From Modestobacter marinus (GTDB lineage: Bacteria > Actinomycetota > Actinomycetes > Mycobacteriales > Geodermatophilaceae), in contig NZ_JAAMPA010000001.1 of assembly GCF_011758655.1 (NCBI RefSeq), positions 310,001 through 374,000 on the forward strand: a stretch of 64,000 bases of DNA. The letters are read 5' to 3'. Positions within the stretch are counted from its first letter, which is position 1. Every line of letters starts with the position of its first letter. Made by a program: the position numbers and the translations under genes. The notes under the pieces are model-generated. The model saw only the letters and a list, made by a program, of their open reading frames with translations, had not been told where the DNA came from and made no database searches. This document shows, piece after piece, positions 8,019 through 16,302 of the stretch.

Positions 8019-10064
8019 GTGGGGAAGCTGACGAAGGCCGCCGTCCCCATCGGGGTCGTCTCCATCGTCCTGATGCTCGTCGTGCCGCTGCCGGCGCCCC
8101 TGCTGGACGTGCTGCTGGCGCTGAACATCGTCGGGTCGCTGCTGATCCTGCTGGTGGCGATGAACATCAAGCGCCCCCTGGACTTCGCGATCTTCCCGTC
8201 CCTGGTGCTGATCGCGACGCTGATGCGGCTGGCCCTGAACGTCTCCTCCACCCGCCTGGTCCTCAGCGAGGGCTACGCCGGCAAGGTCATCGAGGCTTTC
8301 GGGCACTTCGTGATCGGCGGCTCGCTGATCGTCGGCCTGGTCATCTTCGTGATCCTGACGATCATCCAGTTCGTCGTCATCACGAACGGTGCCGGCCGCG
8401 TCGCCGAGGTCGGCGCCCGCTTCACCCTCGACGCGATGCCCGGCAAGCAGATGGCCATCGACGCCGACCTGAACGCCGGCCTGATCAACGAGAAGCAGGC
8501 CCGCAAGCGGCGCAGCGAGGTCACCGCCGAGGCCGACTTCTACGGCTCGATGGACGGCGCCAGCAAGTTCGTCAAGGGCGACGCCATCGCCGCCATCATC
8601 GTCACGCTGATCAACCTGATCGGCGGCTTCGCCATCGGCGTGCTGCAGCGCGGCATGGCCCCGGGCGAGGCCGTCACCACCTACTCGCTGCTGTCGGTCG
8701 GCGACGGCCTGGTCTCCCAGATCCCGGCGCTGCTGATCTCCACCGCCACCGGCCTGATCGTCACCCGGTCCGCCTCCCAGGGCGACATGGGCTCGGACCT
8801 GATCAGCCAGCTCAGCCGGAACAGGCAGCCGGTGCGGATCGCGGGCCTCGCCGCCCTCGCCCTGTGCCTGATCCCCGGCCTGCCCAAGCTGCCGTTCCTG
8901 CTGATCGGCGGCCTGGTCCTGTTCATCTCCACCCGGCTCACCGACCGGGTCGAGGAGGACGACGACGAGAGCACCCCCGGGGACGCCGTCGCCGCCGAGC
9001 CGCAGCCGGACTCCCCCGAGGCGATCGCCGACCGGATGCGGGTCGACCCGCTGGAGCTGGAGGTCGCCTTCGACCTCGTCGAGCTGGTCGACACCGCGCG
9101 CGGCGGCGACCTGCTCGACCGGGTCAAGGCGCTGCGCCGCAAGGTCGCCATGGAGACCGGCCTGGTCATCCCGCTGGTCCGCACCCGGGACAACCTGGAC
9201 CTGCCCGCCTCGCAGTACGTCATCTGGCTCAACGGCGTCCCCGCGGCCAAGGGCACCTCCCCGGCCGGCACGGTCCTCGCCATCGGTGACCACCTCGACG
9301 GGCTGCCGGGCAAGGCGACCCGGGAGCCGGTCTTCGGGCTGGCCGCCAAGTGGGTGCCCGCCGAGCTGCAGCGGCAGGCCGAGATGGCCGGCGCCACGGT
9401 CGTCGACCGCTCCTCGGTCATCACCACCCACCTGGCCGAGGTCGTCCGGCAGAACGCCTCGGCGCTGCTGGGCCGGGAGGACGTCAAGGTGCTGGTCGAG
9501 ATGATCCGCCGCTCGCACCCGGCCGTCGCCGACGAGCTCACCCCGGCGCTGCTCAGCCTCGGCGAGGTGCAGCGGGTGCTGCAGGCGCTGCTGGACGAGG
9601 GCGTGTCGATCCGCGACCTGGTGCGCATCTTCGAGGCGCTGTCCCTGCGGGCCAAGGTCTCCACCGACCTCGACGGCCTGGTCGAGGCGGCCCGCGCCGC
9701 CCTCGGCGCGGCCATCAGCCACCCGTACGTGACCGAGGAGGAGCGGCTGCACGTCATCACCCTCGAGCCGTCGTTCGAGCAGCGGCTCCTGGAGGCCGTG
9801 CGGCCCACCGAGGGCGGCCAGGTGCTCGCGCTGGACGGGCACACCGTCGACGTCCTGGTCCGCGGCTGCACCGAGCTCCTCGACGACGCCGAGCGGCTGA
9901 ACCTCTCCCCCGTGCTCGTCTGCTCACCGCAGGTGCGAGCCGCCCTGTCCCGCCTGGTCCGCCAGGTCCTGCCCCGCCTGTCGGTCATCTCGTACAACGA
10001 GGTGTCCCGCACGGCACAGATCGAGTCCCTGGGAGTGGTGAGCGGTGCCGTCGCGATCCGTTGA
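8019..10064 (+). CDS. flhA: Flagellar export gate protein FlhA
   Basis: FlhA forms the nonameric export gate ring that uses proton motive force and docks chaperone-substrate complexes. The 681-residue product has eight hydrophobic segments in the first half, the conserved cytoplasmic loop (GAGRVAEVGARFTLDAMPGKQMAIDADLNAGLI in pieces, then EADFYGSMDGASKFVKGDA), and the long soluble C-domain from about residue 310, ending LPRLSVISYNEVSRTAQIESLG. The start GTG at 8019 follows GAACGAGG. It overlaps the flhF-like gene by 20 nt. Confidence 0.96.
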   Translation: MGKLTKAAVPIGVVSIVLMLVVPLPAPLLDVLLALNIVGSLLILLVAMNIKRPLDFAIFPSLVLIATLMRLALNVSSTRLVLSEGYAGKVIEAFGHFVIGGSLIVGLVIFVILTIIQFVVITNGAGRVAEVGARFTLDAMPGKQMAIDADLNAGLINEKQARKRRSEVTAEADFYGSMDGASKFVKGDAIAAIIVTLINLIGGFAIGVLQRGMAPGEAVTTYSLLSVGDGLVSQIPALLISTATGLIVTRSASQGDMGSDLISQLSRNRQPVRIAGLAALALCLIPGLPKLPFLLIGGLVLFISTRLTDRVEEDDDESTPGDAVAAEPQPDSPEAIADRMRVDPLELEVAFDLVELVDTARGGDLLDRVKALRRKVAMETGLVIPLVRTRDNLDLPASQYVIWLNGVPAAKGTSPAGTVLAIGDHLDGLPGKATREPVFGLAAKWVPAELQRQAEMAGATVVDRSSVITTHLAEVVRQNASALLGREDVKVLVEMIRRSHPAVADELTPALLSLGEVQRVLQALLDEGVSIRDLVRIFEALSLRAKVSTDLDGLVEAARAALGAAISHPYVTEEERLHVITLEPSFEQRLLEAVRPTEGGQVLALDGHTVDVLVRGCTELLDDAERLNLSPVLVCSPQVRAALSRLVRQVLPRLSVISYNEVSRTAQIESLGVVSGAVAIR

Positions 10065-13038
10065 GGCAGCCACGCGCGAGGAGGCCATCGCGGCCGCGCG
10101 CGCGGAGTTCGGGGCCTCGGCCCGGGTGGTCGGGGTGCGCCGCATCCGCTCCGGCGGCATGTTCGGCTTCTTCACCAACGAGCGGTTCATCGCCGAGGTC
10201 GAGGTGCCCGCGGCCGGGGCGGCCACCGCGCCGGCGACCGGGCCGAGCACCGGCTCGGCCGCCGTGCTGAAGGACCCCGCCGCCCCCGCGCGCCCGGCCG
10301 GGCCGTCTATGGACGACCGGATGAAGGAGCTCGCCGACCTGCTCGGGGCGGCGGCCCAGGGCAGCCCGGCGGTCGACCTCTACGGCCGCGCCGGCTCCGT
10401 GCGGACCGCGCCCGAGACGGCCACGACTGCCGCGCCGTCGCCCGGGCGGTCGACCACCTCCCCGTCGTCGGGGCGGTCGACCACCTCCCCGACCGGTTCC
10501 CCGGTGCGGTCGTCCGCCGGCGCCCGGTCCACGGCGCAGCCGGCGCGCGCGACCGCCGCCGCGAGCCCGCGCGCAACCGCCGCCGCGAGCCCGGTGGCGG
10601 CCAAGCCGTTCACCCCCGCCAAGCACACGTTGATGCTGGCCGCGGAGGACCTGGTGCCCGGGCCCGCCCCGGCGCCGGTCGCCGAGCAGCCCTCGGGCCC
10701 CTCGCCGTTCGCCGCAGCGCTCACCCGGATGGTCGCCTCGAGCCCGGTGCAGGCGGCGGCCGACGCCGCTGTCGAGGACGCCGCCGCGGCTGCGGAGCTG
10801 GCGGCGGCCGAGGCGGCCGCGGCCCAGACGGCTGCGGTCGAGGCCGCGGCCGCGGAGGCGGCACGGCAGGCCACGGCGCGCATCGAGGCAGCTGCCGCCG
10901 AGGCCGCCCGGGTCCAGGCCGAGGCAGCGCGGGCCGAGGCAGCACGCGTCGAGGCGGCGCGCCTCGAGGCGGCGCGCCTCGAGGCAGCGCGGGTCGAGGC
11001 GGCGCGCCTCGAGGCGGCGCGCGTCGAGGCAGCGCGGGTCGAGGCAGCGCGAGTCGAGGCCGAGGCCGCCCGCCTCCAGGCCGAGATCGAGGCCGCTGCC
11101 GAGGCCGCCCGGGTCCAGGCCGAAGCCGAGGCCGCCCGGATCCAGGCCGAAGCCGAGGCCGCCGCCGAGGCGGCCCGCCTGCAGGCCGAGGCCGAGGCTG
11201 CTGCCGAAGCCGCCCGGATCCAGGCCGAAGCCGAAGCCGCCCGCCTCCAGGCCGAGGCCGAGGCCGCCGCCGAAGCCGCCCGGGTCCAGGCTGCTGCCGA
11301 GGCCGCCCGGGCCCAGGCCGAGGCTGCGGAGGCCGCCCGCCTCCGGGCCGAGGCCGAGGTCGCGGCCGCCACCCAGGCCGCCCGCCGTCAGGCCGAAGCC
11401 GCAGCCGCCGCTGCCGCCGAGGCCGAGGCCGCACGCCGTCAGGCCCAGGCCGAGGCCGAGGCCGAGGCGGCGCGGATCGAGGTCGCCCGGGCGGAGATCG
11501 CCCGCCTCGAGGCGGCGCCGGTCCTGTCGATGGTCGAGTCGGTCCGGAGCGCGGACGAGGAGCTGGCCGAACTGCTCGAGGAGGTCCTGGCCGCCAACGG
11601 CTCCGGCCGCGGCCGGCACCGCTCCCCCGAGACAGCCGGCGACCGGTCCGCCGTCGAGGCCGACGAGGACGGTGACGCCGCGGTCGCAGCCGCGTCGGCG
11701 ATCGTCGAGGCGGCCGCCTCACGCGCCTGGCCGGCCCCGGCGTTCGTCGAGGACCAGGTGCGCGACGTCCCGCAGCCGTGGGCCTGCCAGACCACCGCCA
11801 CCGGCCCCAGCGCCTACGACACCGGCGCCTACCGGACCGCCAGCGACGCCCGGGTCGCGCAGCGGGCGGCGCAGTTCGCGGCCGCTCAGAACCTGGTCGT
11901 GGACGCCGTCGTCGTCGACGTGTCCCCGGCCGAGGAGGTCCGCTTCGTGGAGTCCCTGCCGACCGACCAGCGCGAGCGCTACGCCGTCCCGGCGGCGCTG
12001 TCCCCGGCCATGGCGCGGACCGCGAGCGACCCGGCTCCGCTGCCGCTGGACGCCACCACCATCCTGCCGCCGCTGTCGCTGATGCCGCCGCAGCACTTCG
12101 GCGGTGGGCAGCCGCCGCTGCTGGCCTCCCGTCCGGGTGTCCCGCCGGTCCGCCGGTCCCGCCCGCCGGTGCCGGCGAGCACCCGCCCCGCGCTGTCCGG
12201 CCGGCCGCCGGCGTCGACCCGCCCCACCTCCCTCCCGGTGGCGCCCCGTCCGGCCGCCCCGGCGCTGCCGCCCGCCGACGAGCCCGGTGGCCGCCTCGCG
12301 ACCGTGACCCGGCTGGTCCCCGCGCCGTCCTCGCGTGCGCTGGCCCCCTACCCGATGAGCGAGCCCGAGGAGCTGGTCCTCCGGCTGCTGACCCTCGGGC
12401 TGCCCGACTCGCTGCTGGGTGCCGACTTCACCGCTGACGCGGCCGCCCGCGGCGTGTACGCGGCGCTGACCCGGACGCTGTCCGAGCGGCTGCCCGCAGC
12501 TCCGCCGGCGCCGACGGAGCCGGGCGACGTGCTGATGCTCGTCGGCCCCGGCGCCGAGACCTTCGCCGCCGCCCGGTCGCTGGCCTCGTCCCTGCGGCTG
12601 GAGCCGGAGGCGGTGCTGTGGGCCGCGTCGGGCGCGCTGGCCGGCCTGGCCCCCGAGGCCAGCCGGATCACCTCGCTGGAGACCGCCCTGGCCCGCCGCC
12701 GGACCAGCGCGGCGACCGGCGCGGTCACGATCGTCGCCGTGGACGCCCCGCTGCGCACGTCCGGCGGGCCGTGGATGGAGCACATGCTCTCGGTCTGGTC
12801 GCCGTCGGCGGTGTGGGCGGTCATGGACGCCACCCGCAAGCCCGAGGACCTCGTGCCGTGGCTGGACGGGCTGCCCCGCCTGGACGCCGTCGTCGTCGAG
12901 GACACCGACTCGACCGCGGACCCGGCTGCCGTGCTGGACCACGTTCCGGTGCCGGTGGCCATGGTCGACGGCACCCGGGCCACCGCCCACCGCTGGGCCT
13001 CGCTGCTGTGTGAGCGGCTGGAGGAGATGGGCGCGTGA
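10045..13038 (+). CDS. flhF: FlhF-like protein with degenerate GTPase domain and long alanine-rich helical region
   Basis: In the position of flhF, after flhA. Residues 1-55 match the FlhF N-terminus (EEAIAAARAEFGASARVVGVRRI, then a Gly-Gly-Met-Phe-Gly-Phe-Phe turn). A Ser/Thr/Pro linker follows, then about 255 residues (235-492) of Ala/Glu/Arg repeats such as VEAAR, LEAAR and AEAEAARIQ. Residues 771-997 align in outline with the FlhF NG domain, but the P-loop is GPGAETF (834-840) with no GKT. The region of the DxxG motif reads VDAPLRTSGG and no TKxD is visible. Canonical FlhF is 360-480 residues. Probably a non-GTP-binding relative that localises or scaffolds the flagellar base; no flhG lies nearby. 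GTG start with GGGAG ahead. Confidence 0.8.
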   Translation: MPSRSVEAATREEAIAAARAEFGASARVVGVRRIRSGGMFGFFTNERFIAEVEVPAAGAATAPATGPSTGSAAVLKDPAAPARPAGPSMDDRMKELADLLGAAAQGSPAVDLYGRAGSVRTAPETATTAAPSPGRSTTSPSSGRSTTSPTGSPVRSSAGARSTAQPARATAAASPRATAAASPVAAKPFTPAKHTLMLAAEDLVPGPAPAPVAEQPSGPSPFAAALTRMVASSPVQAAADAAVEDAAAAAELAAAEAAAAQTAAVEAAAAEAARQATARIEAAAAEAARVQAEAARAEAARVEAARLEAARLEAARVEAARLEAARVEAARVEAARVEAEAARLQAEIEAAAEAARVQAEAEAARIQAEAEAAAEAARLQAEAEAAAEAARIQAEAEAARLQAEAEAAAEAARVQAAAEAARAQAEAAEAARLRAEAEVAAATQAARRQAEAAAAAAAEAEAARRQAQAEAEAEAARIEVARAEIARLEAAPVLSMVESVRSADEELAELLEEVLAANGSGRGRHRSPETAGDRSAVEADEDGDAAVAAASAIVEAAASRAWPAPAFVEDQVRDVPQPWACQTTATGPSAYDTGAYRTASDARVAQRAAQFAAAQNLVVDAVVVDVSPAEEVRFVESLPTDQRERYAVPAALSPAMARTASDPAPLPLDATTILPPLSLMPPQHFGGGQPPLLASRPGVPPVRRSRPPVPASTRPALSGRPPASTRPTSLPVAPRPAAPALPPADEPGGRLATVTRLVPAPSSRALAPYPMSEPEELVLRLLTLGLPDSLLGADFTADAAARGVYAALTRTLSERLPAAPPAPTEPGDVLMLVGPGAETFAAARSLASSLRLEPEAVLWAASGALAGLAPEASRITSLETALARRRTSAATGAVTIVAVDAPLRTSGGPWMEHMLSVWSPSAVWAVMDATRKPEDLVPWLDGLPRLDAVVVEDTDSTADPAAVLDHVPVPVAMVDGTRATAHRWASLLCERLEEMGA
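10751..11520 (+). repeat. Tandem Ala/Glu/Arg codon repeats inside flhF-like gene
   Basis: At the DNA level the segment contains a run of about nine near-identical 15-bp units (GTCGAGGCGGCGCGC and close variants, 10918-11058) encoding VEAAR or LEAAR. Longer units encoding AEAEAARIQ, AAAEAARVQ and relatives follow. The variants differ mostly at third positions. Such a tract can expand or contract by slippage or unequal exchange. The 5-residue period is not a heptad, so a long charged alpha-helix like TolA domain II is likelier than a classical coiled coil. Confidence 0.85.
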
Positions 13039-13286
13039 TCAGCCCGTTCCGCCGGGACGTCGTGGTGACCGGCTTCGTGCTGGCCATCCCGGTGTTCCTG
13101 CTGGGGCTGCGCGGGGACCTCTCCCTCGACGACGTCACGATCCGCCTGCTGTGGTGCCTGGGCGCCGGCTGGGTGGCCGTCGCCCTGGTGCGCTGGGCCA
13201 GCACCCCGCCGTCGCCACGACGGGGTCCGGGGGCGGCCGGCCCCCCGGAGGACAGCGCTGCGCCGGCCGGCGGTGCTGTCGGCTGA
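13035..13286 (+). CDS. Small two-helix membrane protein at end of flagellar operon
   Basis: An 83-residue product of unknown function. It overlaps the flhF-like gene by GTGA at 13035, so it is translationally coupled and belongs to the flagellar operon. Two hydrophobic segments (about 10-25 and 37-54) are joined by a short acidic turn (RGDLSLDDVT). A Pro/Gly/Ala-rich tail follows. I recognise no family. The coupling suggests it may act with the FlhF-like protein, perhaps as its membrane partner; that is inference only. Confidence 0.7.
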   Translation: MISPFRRDVVVTGFVLAIPVFLLGLRGDLSLDDVTIRLLWCLGAGWVAVALVRWASTPPSPRRGPGAAGPPEDSAAPAGGAVG

Positions 13287-13305
13287 GCGGCGCTGCCCTC
13301 AGCCG
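13280..13305. terminator. Weak bidirectional stem-loop between convergent operons
   Basis: CGGCTGAG and CTCAGCCG form an 8-bp stem over a 10-nt loop. It covers the stop codon of the small membrane protein gene and the end of the facing LacI gene, which are only 12 nt apart. A short stem without a T-run, so a weak terminator at best. Confidence 0.4.
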
Positions 13306-14399
13306 GCGTCCTGCGGACGAGCCGCTCGGGCCGAGAGGCGCGGGCGGCCGGTCGAGCCACGGTTGACGAGGTCGGCGACGAGCGTGTGCCGCTGGGTGGC
13401 GGGTCGTCCACCCTGGAGCATGAGCAGCAGGACTTCGGCCGCGGTCACGCCCACCTGGTGGACCGGCTGGGAGACGATCGTGAGCGGTGGGTCGATCAGC
13501 TCTGCCCAGCTGAAGTCGTCGAAGGCGACGAAGGAGACCTCGTCGGGCACCGTGAGCCCACGTTCGCGCAGCGCCAGAAGCACGTCGAGGGCGATGACGC
13601 TGTCCGAGGCCAGCACGGCTGTCGGTGGATCGGGCAGCTCGAAGAGTTGCCGGACGATCTGCCGGGTCGTCTCCCGGCTCACCGCACCGAACCGGATCAG
13701 GTCGGCGGAGACGTCCAGGCCGGCTGCGCCCAGCGCCTGCAACATGCCCTCCAGACGGTCGGTGACCGAGGAGACGCCGAGCGGCAGGCCGGTGAACTCG
13801 GGGCCGTCCGTGGTGAGTGCGCTGATGAAGGCGATCCGCCGGTGCCCCGACTCGATCAGTGCTGTGGTGGCCGCCCGGGCCGCCGGGGCGATGTCGACCT
13901 CCACCGAGGGCACGTCCAGGCCCGGGAGACGACGGTCCAGCAGCACGATGGGCCGACCCGTGTCCCGGGCGTCGTGCAGGTGCTGGGTCTCGTACGCCGA
14001 GGCGGGGGAGATGATGAGACCGTCGACGCGCTTGTCCAGCAGCACCTTCACGGCGTCGATCTCGGCCTCCACGCTCTCCGAGGTGTTGGCCAGGACGACG
14101 TCGTACCCGGCCCGCCGCGCGGTGTCGGTGATGCCGCGCATCGCCAGCCCGAAGTAGCCGTTCTCGATGTCGCCTACCACCACCCCGATGGACATCGACC
14201 GTCCCGTGTTCATGCTCCTGGCCAGCTCGTTCGGCCGGTAGTCGAGCTCACGCGCCGCCGTCGCCACCCGCTCCCGCACCGTCTCGCTGACCGCCCCGTA
14301 GTTGCCCAGGGCGCGCGACGCCGTTGCCTTGCTCACACCCGCCAGCCGTGCCACGTCGGCCACCGTCACGTCTCGTCGGCGGTCGCTCGACCTCGCCAT
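13299..14399 (-). CDS. LacI family transcriptional regulator
   Basis: A 366-residue LacI/GalR repressor. The N-terminal helix-turn-helix is VTVADVARLAGVSKATASRAL, followed by the hinge (RPNELARSM) and a periplasmic-binding-protein-like effector domain (about 65-335). I start it at ATG 14399 because AGGAGG lies about 8 nt upstream and LacI proteins begin just before the helix-turn-helix; upstream in-frame starts add unrelated sequence. It faces the transporter/catabolic operon across 184 nt that hold a canonical promoter and a perfect 14-bp palindrome, so it most likely represses that operon with a substrate or intermediate as inducer. Confidence 0.93.
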   Translation of the reverse strand: MARSSDRRRDVTVADVARLAGVSKATASRALGNYGAVSETVRERVATAARELDYRPNELARSMNTGRSMSIGVVVGDIENGYFGLAMRGITDTARRAGYDVVLANTSESVEAEIDAVKVLLDKRVDGLIISPASAYETQHLHDARDTGRPIVLLDRRLPGLDVPSVEVDIAPAARAATTALIESGHRRIAFISALTTDGPEFTGLPLGVSSVTDRLEGMLQALGAAGLDVSADLIRFGAVSRETTRQIVRQLFELPDPPTAVLASDSVIALDVLLALRERGLTVPDEVSFVAFDDFSWAELIDPPLTIVSQPVHQVGVTAAEVLLLMLQGGRPATQRHTLVADLVNRGSTGRPRLSARAARPQDAG

Positions 14400-14426
14400 G
14401 CCCACCTCCTCGCACCTCGGGTGTGG

Positions 14427-14455
14427 TTGACAGCACATGACCCGCGGGCTAACTT
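14427..14455 (+). promoter_or_regulatory. Sigma-70-type promoter of the transporter/catabolic operon
   Basis: TTGACA (14427-14432), a 17-nt spacer and TAACTT (14450-14455) match the vegetative consensus well, which is rare in this GC-rich window. The expected start site is near 14462, immediately before the 14-bp palindrome. Confidence 0.7.
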
Positions 14456-14464
14456 TCGCCGCGT

Positions 14465-14478
14465 TGAGTCCGGACTCA
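14465..14478. promoter_or_regulatory. Putative LacI-family operator
   Basis: TGAGTCCGGACTCA is a perfect 14-bp palindrome without spacer, with a central CG as in LacI/GalR operators. Looser symmetry extends it to GCGTT/AACGC outside. It begins 9 nt after the -10 hexamer, where a bound repressor would block initiation. A weaker flanking pair, GGCTAA (14447) and TTAGCC (14500), brackets it. Confidence 0.65.
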
Positions 14479-14583
14479 CAACGCACTTCCGAACTGACAT
14501 TAGCCATCGGACCGGCTGACCGGGCAATCCGGATCGGCCCGTGGAGCCCTCCTCAGCCACCCAGACGCATGGACGGGAACGAC

Positions 14584-15444
14584 ATGACCACCACCAGGTT
14601 CAGCCGGCGAGCGGCCCTGTTCTCCGCAGCGACAGCCATCACCCTGGTCCTCGCCGGGTGCGGCTCCACCGACACGGAGAGCGACTCCGCCGACAACCCC
14701 TACGGCCTCATCACCCCCGGGCAGATCAGCGTCGCCAGCGTGGGCGACCTCAAGCCGTACACGTTCACCGACGCCTCCGGGGAGTTCACTGGGTTCGACG
14801 TCGAGCTGTTCCGGGACGTGACCGCGCGGGCCGGGATCGACGAGGTGACCTTCACCGGCACGGACTTCTCCGGCCTGCTCGCGGCCGTGTCGAACGAGCA
14901 GTACGACGTCGGGGTGGCCGCGATCGGGATCACAGACGACCGCAAGCAGACCGTCGACTTCAGCAGCGGCTACCTGGCCGGCTTCCTGACCGTCCTCGCC
15001 AAGGACGAGTCCGCGGTGTCCTACGAGGACGCCCTGGCCGGCTCCCGATTGGGCGTGGTTCAGGGAACGCTCCAGGAGACCTACGCGGTGGAGAACTTCC
15101 CTGAGGCCGCCCTGGTCCGGTTCCCGGACAACAACGCGGCGATCTCCGCGCTGAACACCGGCAGCATCGATGCGCACTTCCTCGACTACGAGTCGGCGAA
15201 GGCCTACATCGAGCAGTACGACCTCACCGACGTGAAGGACATCCCCTCCTTCGACGCGCCTGCCGGCTTCGCCGTCGCCAAGGGCAACGACGCGCTCCGC
15301 GAGGCGCTGGACGAGGGGCTCGCCGCAGCCATGGAGGACGGCACCTGGAAGGAGCTCTACCAGGAGTGGTTCCCCGGGTCTCCGCTCACCCCGCAGTACC
15401 TGCCCAAGGCCGAGCAGACCGAAGGCGCCTCGCCGACGTCGTGA
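14584..15444 (+). CDS. ABC transporter substrate-binding lipoprotein, polar amino acid type (SBP_bac_3)
   Basis: A 286-residue lipoprotein: basic n-region (RFSRR), hydrophobic core, lipobox LAGC with Cys26 as the lipidated residue. The mature part has the family-3 solute-binding motifs ([21 protein letters not shown], then the [30 protein letters not shown] region in pieces and [11 protein letters not shown]). Such proteins bind amino acids, opines or amino-acid conjugates outside the membrane and deliver them to the permease encoded next. The start at ATG 14584 gives a normal signal peptide. First gene of the operon. The FrlD/FrlB-like genes downstream suggest a fructosyl-amino acid ligand; that is inference. 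Confidence 0.9.
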   Translation: MTTTRFSRRAALFSAATAITLVLAGCGSTDTESDSADNPYGLITPGQISVASVGDLKPYTFTDASGEFTGFDVELFRDVTARAGIDEVTFTGTDFSGLLAAVSNEQYDVGVAAIGITDDRKQTVDFSSGYLAGFLTVLAKDESAVSYEDALAGSRLGVVQGTLQETYAVENFPEAALVRFPDNNAAISALNTGSIDAHFLDYESAKAYIEQYDLTDVKDIPSFDAPAGFAVAKGNDALREALDEGLAAAMEDGTWKELYQEWFPGSPLTPQYLPKAEQTEGASPTS

Positions 15445-15450
15445 CGCGCT

Positions 15451-15479
15451 GCCTCCCGGCGGCCCCGTCGCCGGGAGGC
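15451..15479 (+). terminator. Stem-loop between binding-protein and permease genes
   Basis: GCCTCCCGGCG and CGCCGGGAGGC pair in an 11-bp stem over a 7-nt loop, starting just after the stop of the binding-protein gene. No T-run follows. In ABC operons such hairpins often protect or terminate part of the message so that the binding protein is made in excess over the permease. Confidence 0.55.
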
Positions 15480-15510
15480 CCCCGACCGTTCACTCCCGGA
15501 GAGGTCCCCG

Positions 15511-16302
15511 ATGGACTGGCTCAGCGATCTCGCACGTACGTTCTTCGACGGCTCGGCCATGCTGGCGGTACTGCCGCAGCTGCTGACGACCGGACTGGTC
15601 AACACCCTGGTCATCTCGGTGTCCGCCACCCTCATCGGCGTCGTCCTCGGCATGGTGCTCGCCGTCATGGGGATCTCCACCACCCGCTGGCTGCGACTCC
15701 CCGCCCGGATCTACACCGACGTCTTCCGCGGCCTGCCCGCCATCCTCACGATCCTGCTGATCGGCCAGGGGTTCGCCGGGGTGGCCCGGGACGTCTTCGG
15801 CCCCTCCCCCTACCCGCTCGGCATCCTCGCCCTGTCGCTGATCTCCAGCGCCTACATCGGGGAGATCTTCCGGGCCGGCATCCAAAGCGTGGACCGCGGG
15901 CAGCTGGAGGCCTGCCGCGCGCTGGGGATGAGCTACGCCACCGGCATGCGGCAGGTCGTCGTCCCCCAGGGCATCCGCCGGGTGCTGCCGGCGCTGGTCA
16001 ACCAGTTCATCGCCATCGTCAAGGACTCCAGCCTCGTCTACTTCCTCGGGCTGCTCGTCACCGAGCGGGAGATCTTCCGGGTGGCCCAGGACGCTGCCGT
16101 GCTCAACGGCAACCTGTCGCCGCTGGTGCTCGCCGGGGTCTTCTACCTCGCCATCACCGTCCCGCTGACCCACCTCGTCAACCACTTCGACAACCGCTTC
16201 CGGACCGGACGCCGCACGGCCACCGCCCCGGCCAGCGGGCTCGACGAGGTCGACGAGGTCGACGGCACGCCCATCGCCCTCACCCGCGGGAGCAACACGT
16301 GA
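15511..16302 (+). CDS. Amino acid-type ABC transporter permease (HisM/GlnP family)
   Basis: A 263-residue integral membrane permease. It has the N-terminal family signature of polar amino acid permeases (VNTLVISVSATLIGVVLGMVLA), about five membrane helices and the EAA cytoplasmic loop (EACRALGMSYATGMRQVVVPQGIRRVLPAL in pieces) that contacts the ATPase. The C-terminal tail is acidic (LDEVDEVDGTP). ATG follows GGAGAGG. It overlaps the ATPase gene by GTGA, as expected for stoichiometric complex formation. Being the only permease gene, it probably works as a homodimer. Confidence 0.92.
   Translation: MDWLSDLARTFFDGSAMLAVLPQLLTTGLVNTLVISVSATLIGVVLGMVLAVMGISTTRWLRLPARIYTDVFRGLPAILTILLIGQGFAGVARDVFGPSPYPLGILALSLISSAYIGEIFRAGIQSVDRGQLEACRALGMSYATGMRQVVVPQGIRRVLPALVNQFIAIVKDSSLVYFLGLLVTEREIFRVAQDAAVLNGNLSPLVLAGVFYLAITVPLTHLVNHFDNRFRTGRRTATAPASGLDEVDEVDGTPIALTRGSNT

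Noticed and set aside
7392..9842. 816-codon minus-strand frame opposite flhB/flhA
   Set aside because: It is a mirror of codon bias with no domain; the plus strand encodes FlhA with all family motifs.
10918..11470. Repeat tract considered as a CRISPR array or intergenic satellite
   Set aside because: The units are in frame, 15-27 bp long without spacers, and encode an Ala/Glu helix within one open frame.
9985..11619. Minus-strand frame rich in GLGLGL and LDPRCL repeats
   Set aside because: The apparent repeat protein is the antisense image of the Ala/Glu repeat tract in the FlhF-like gene.
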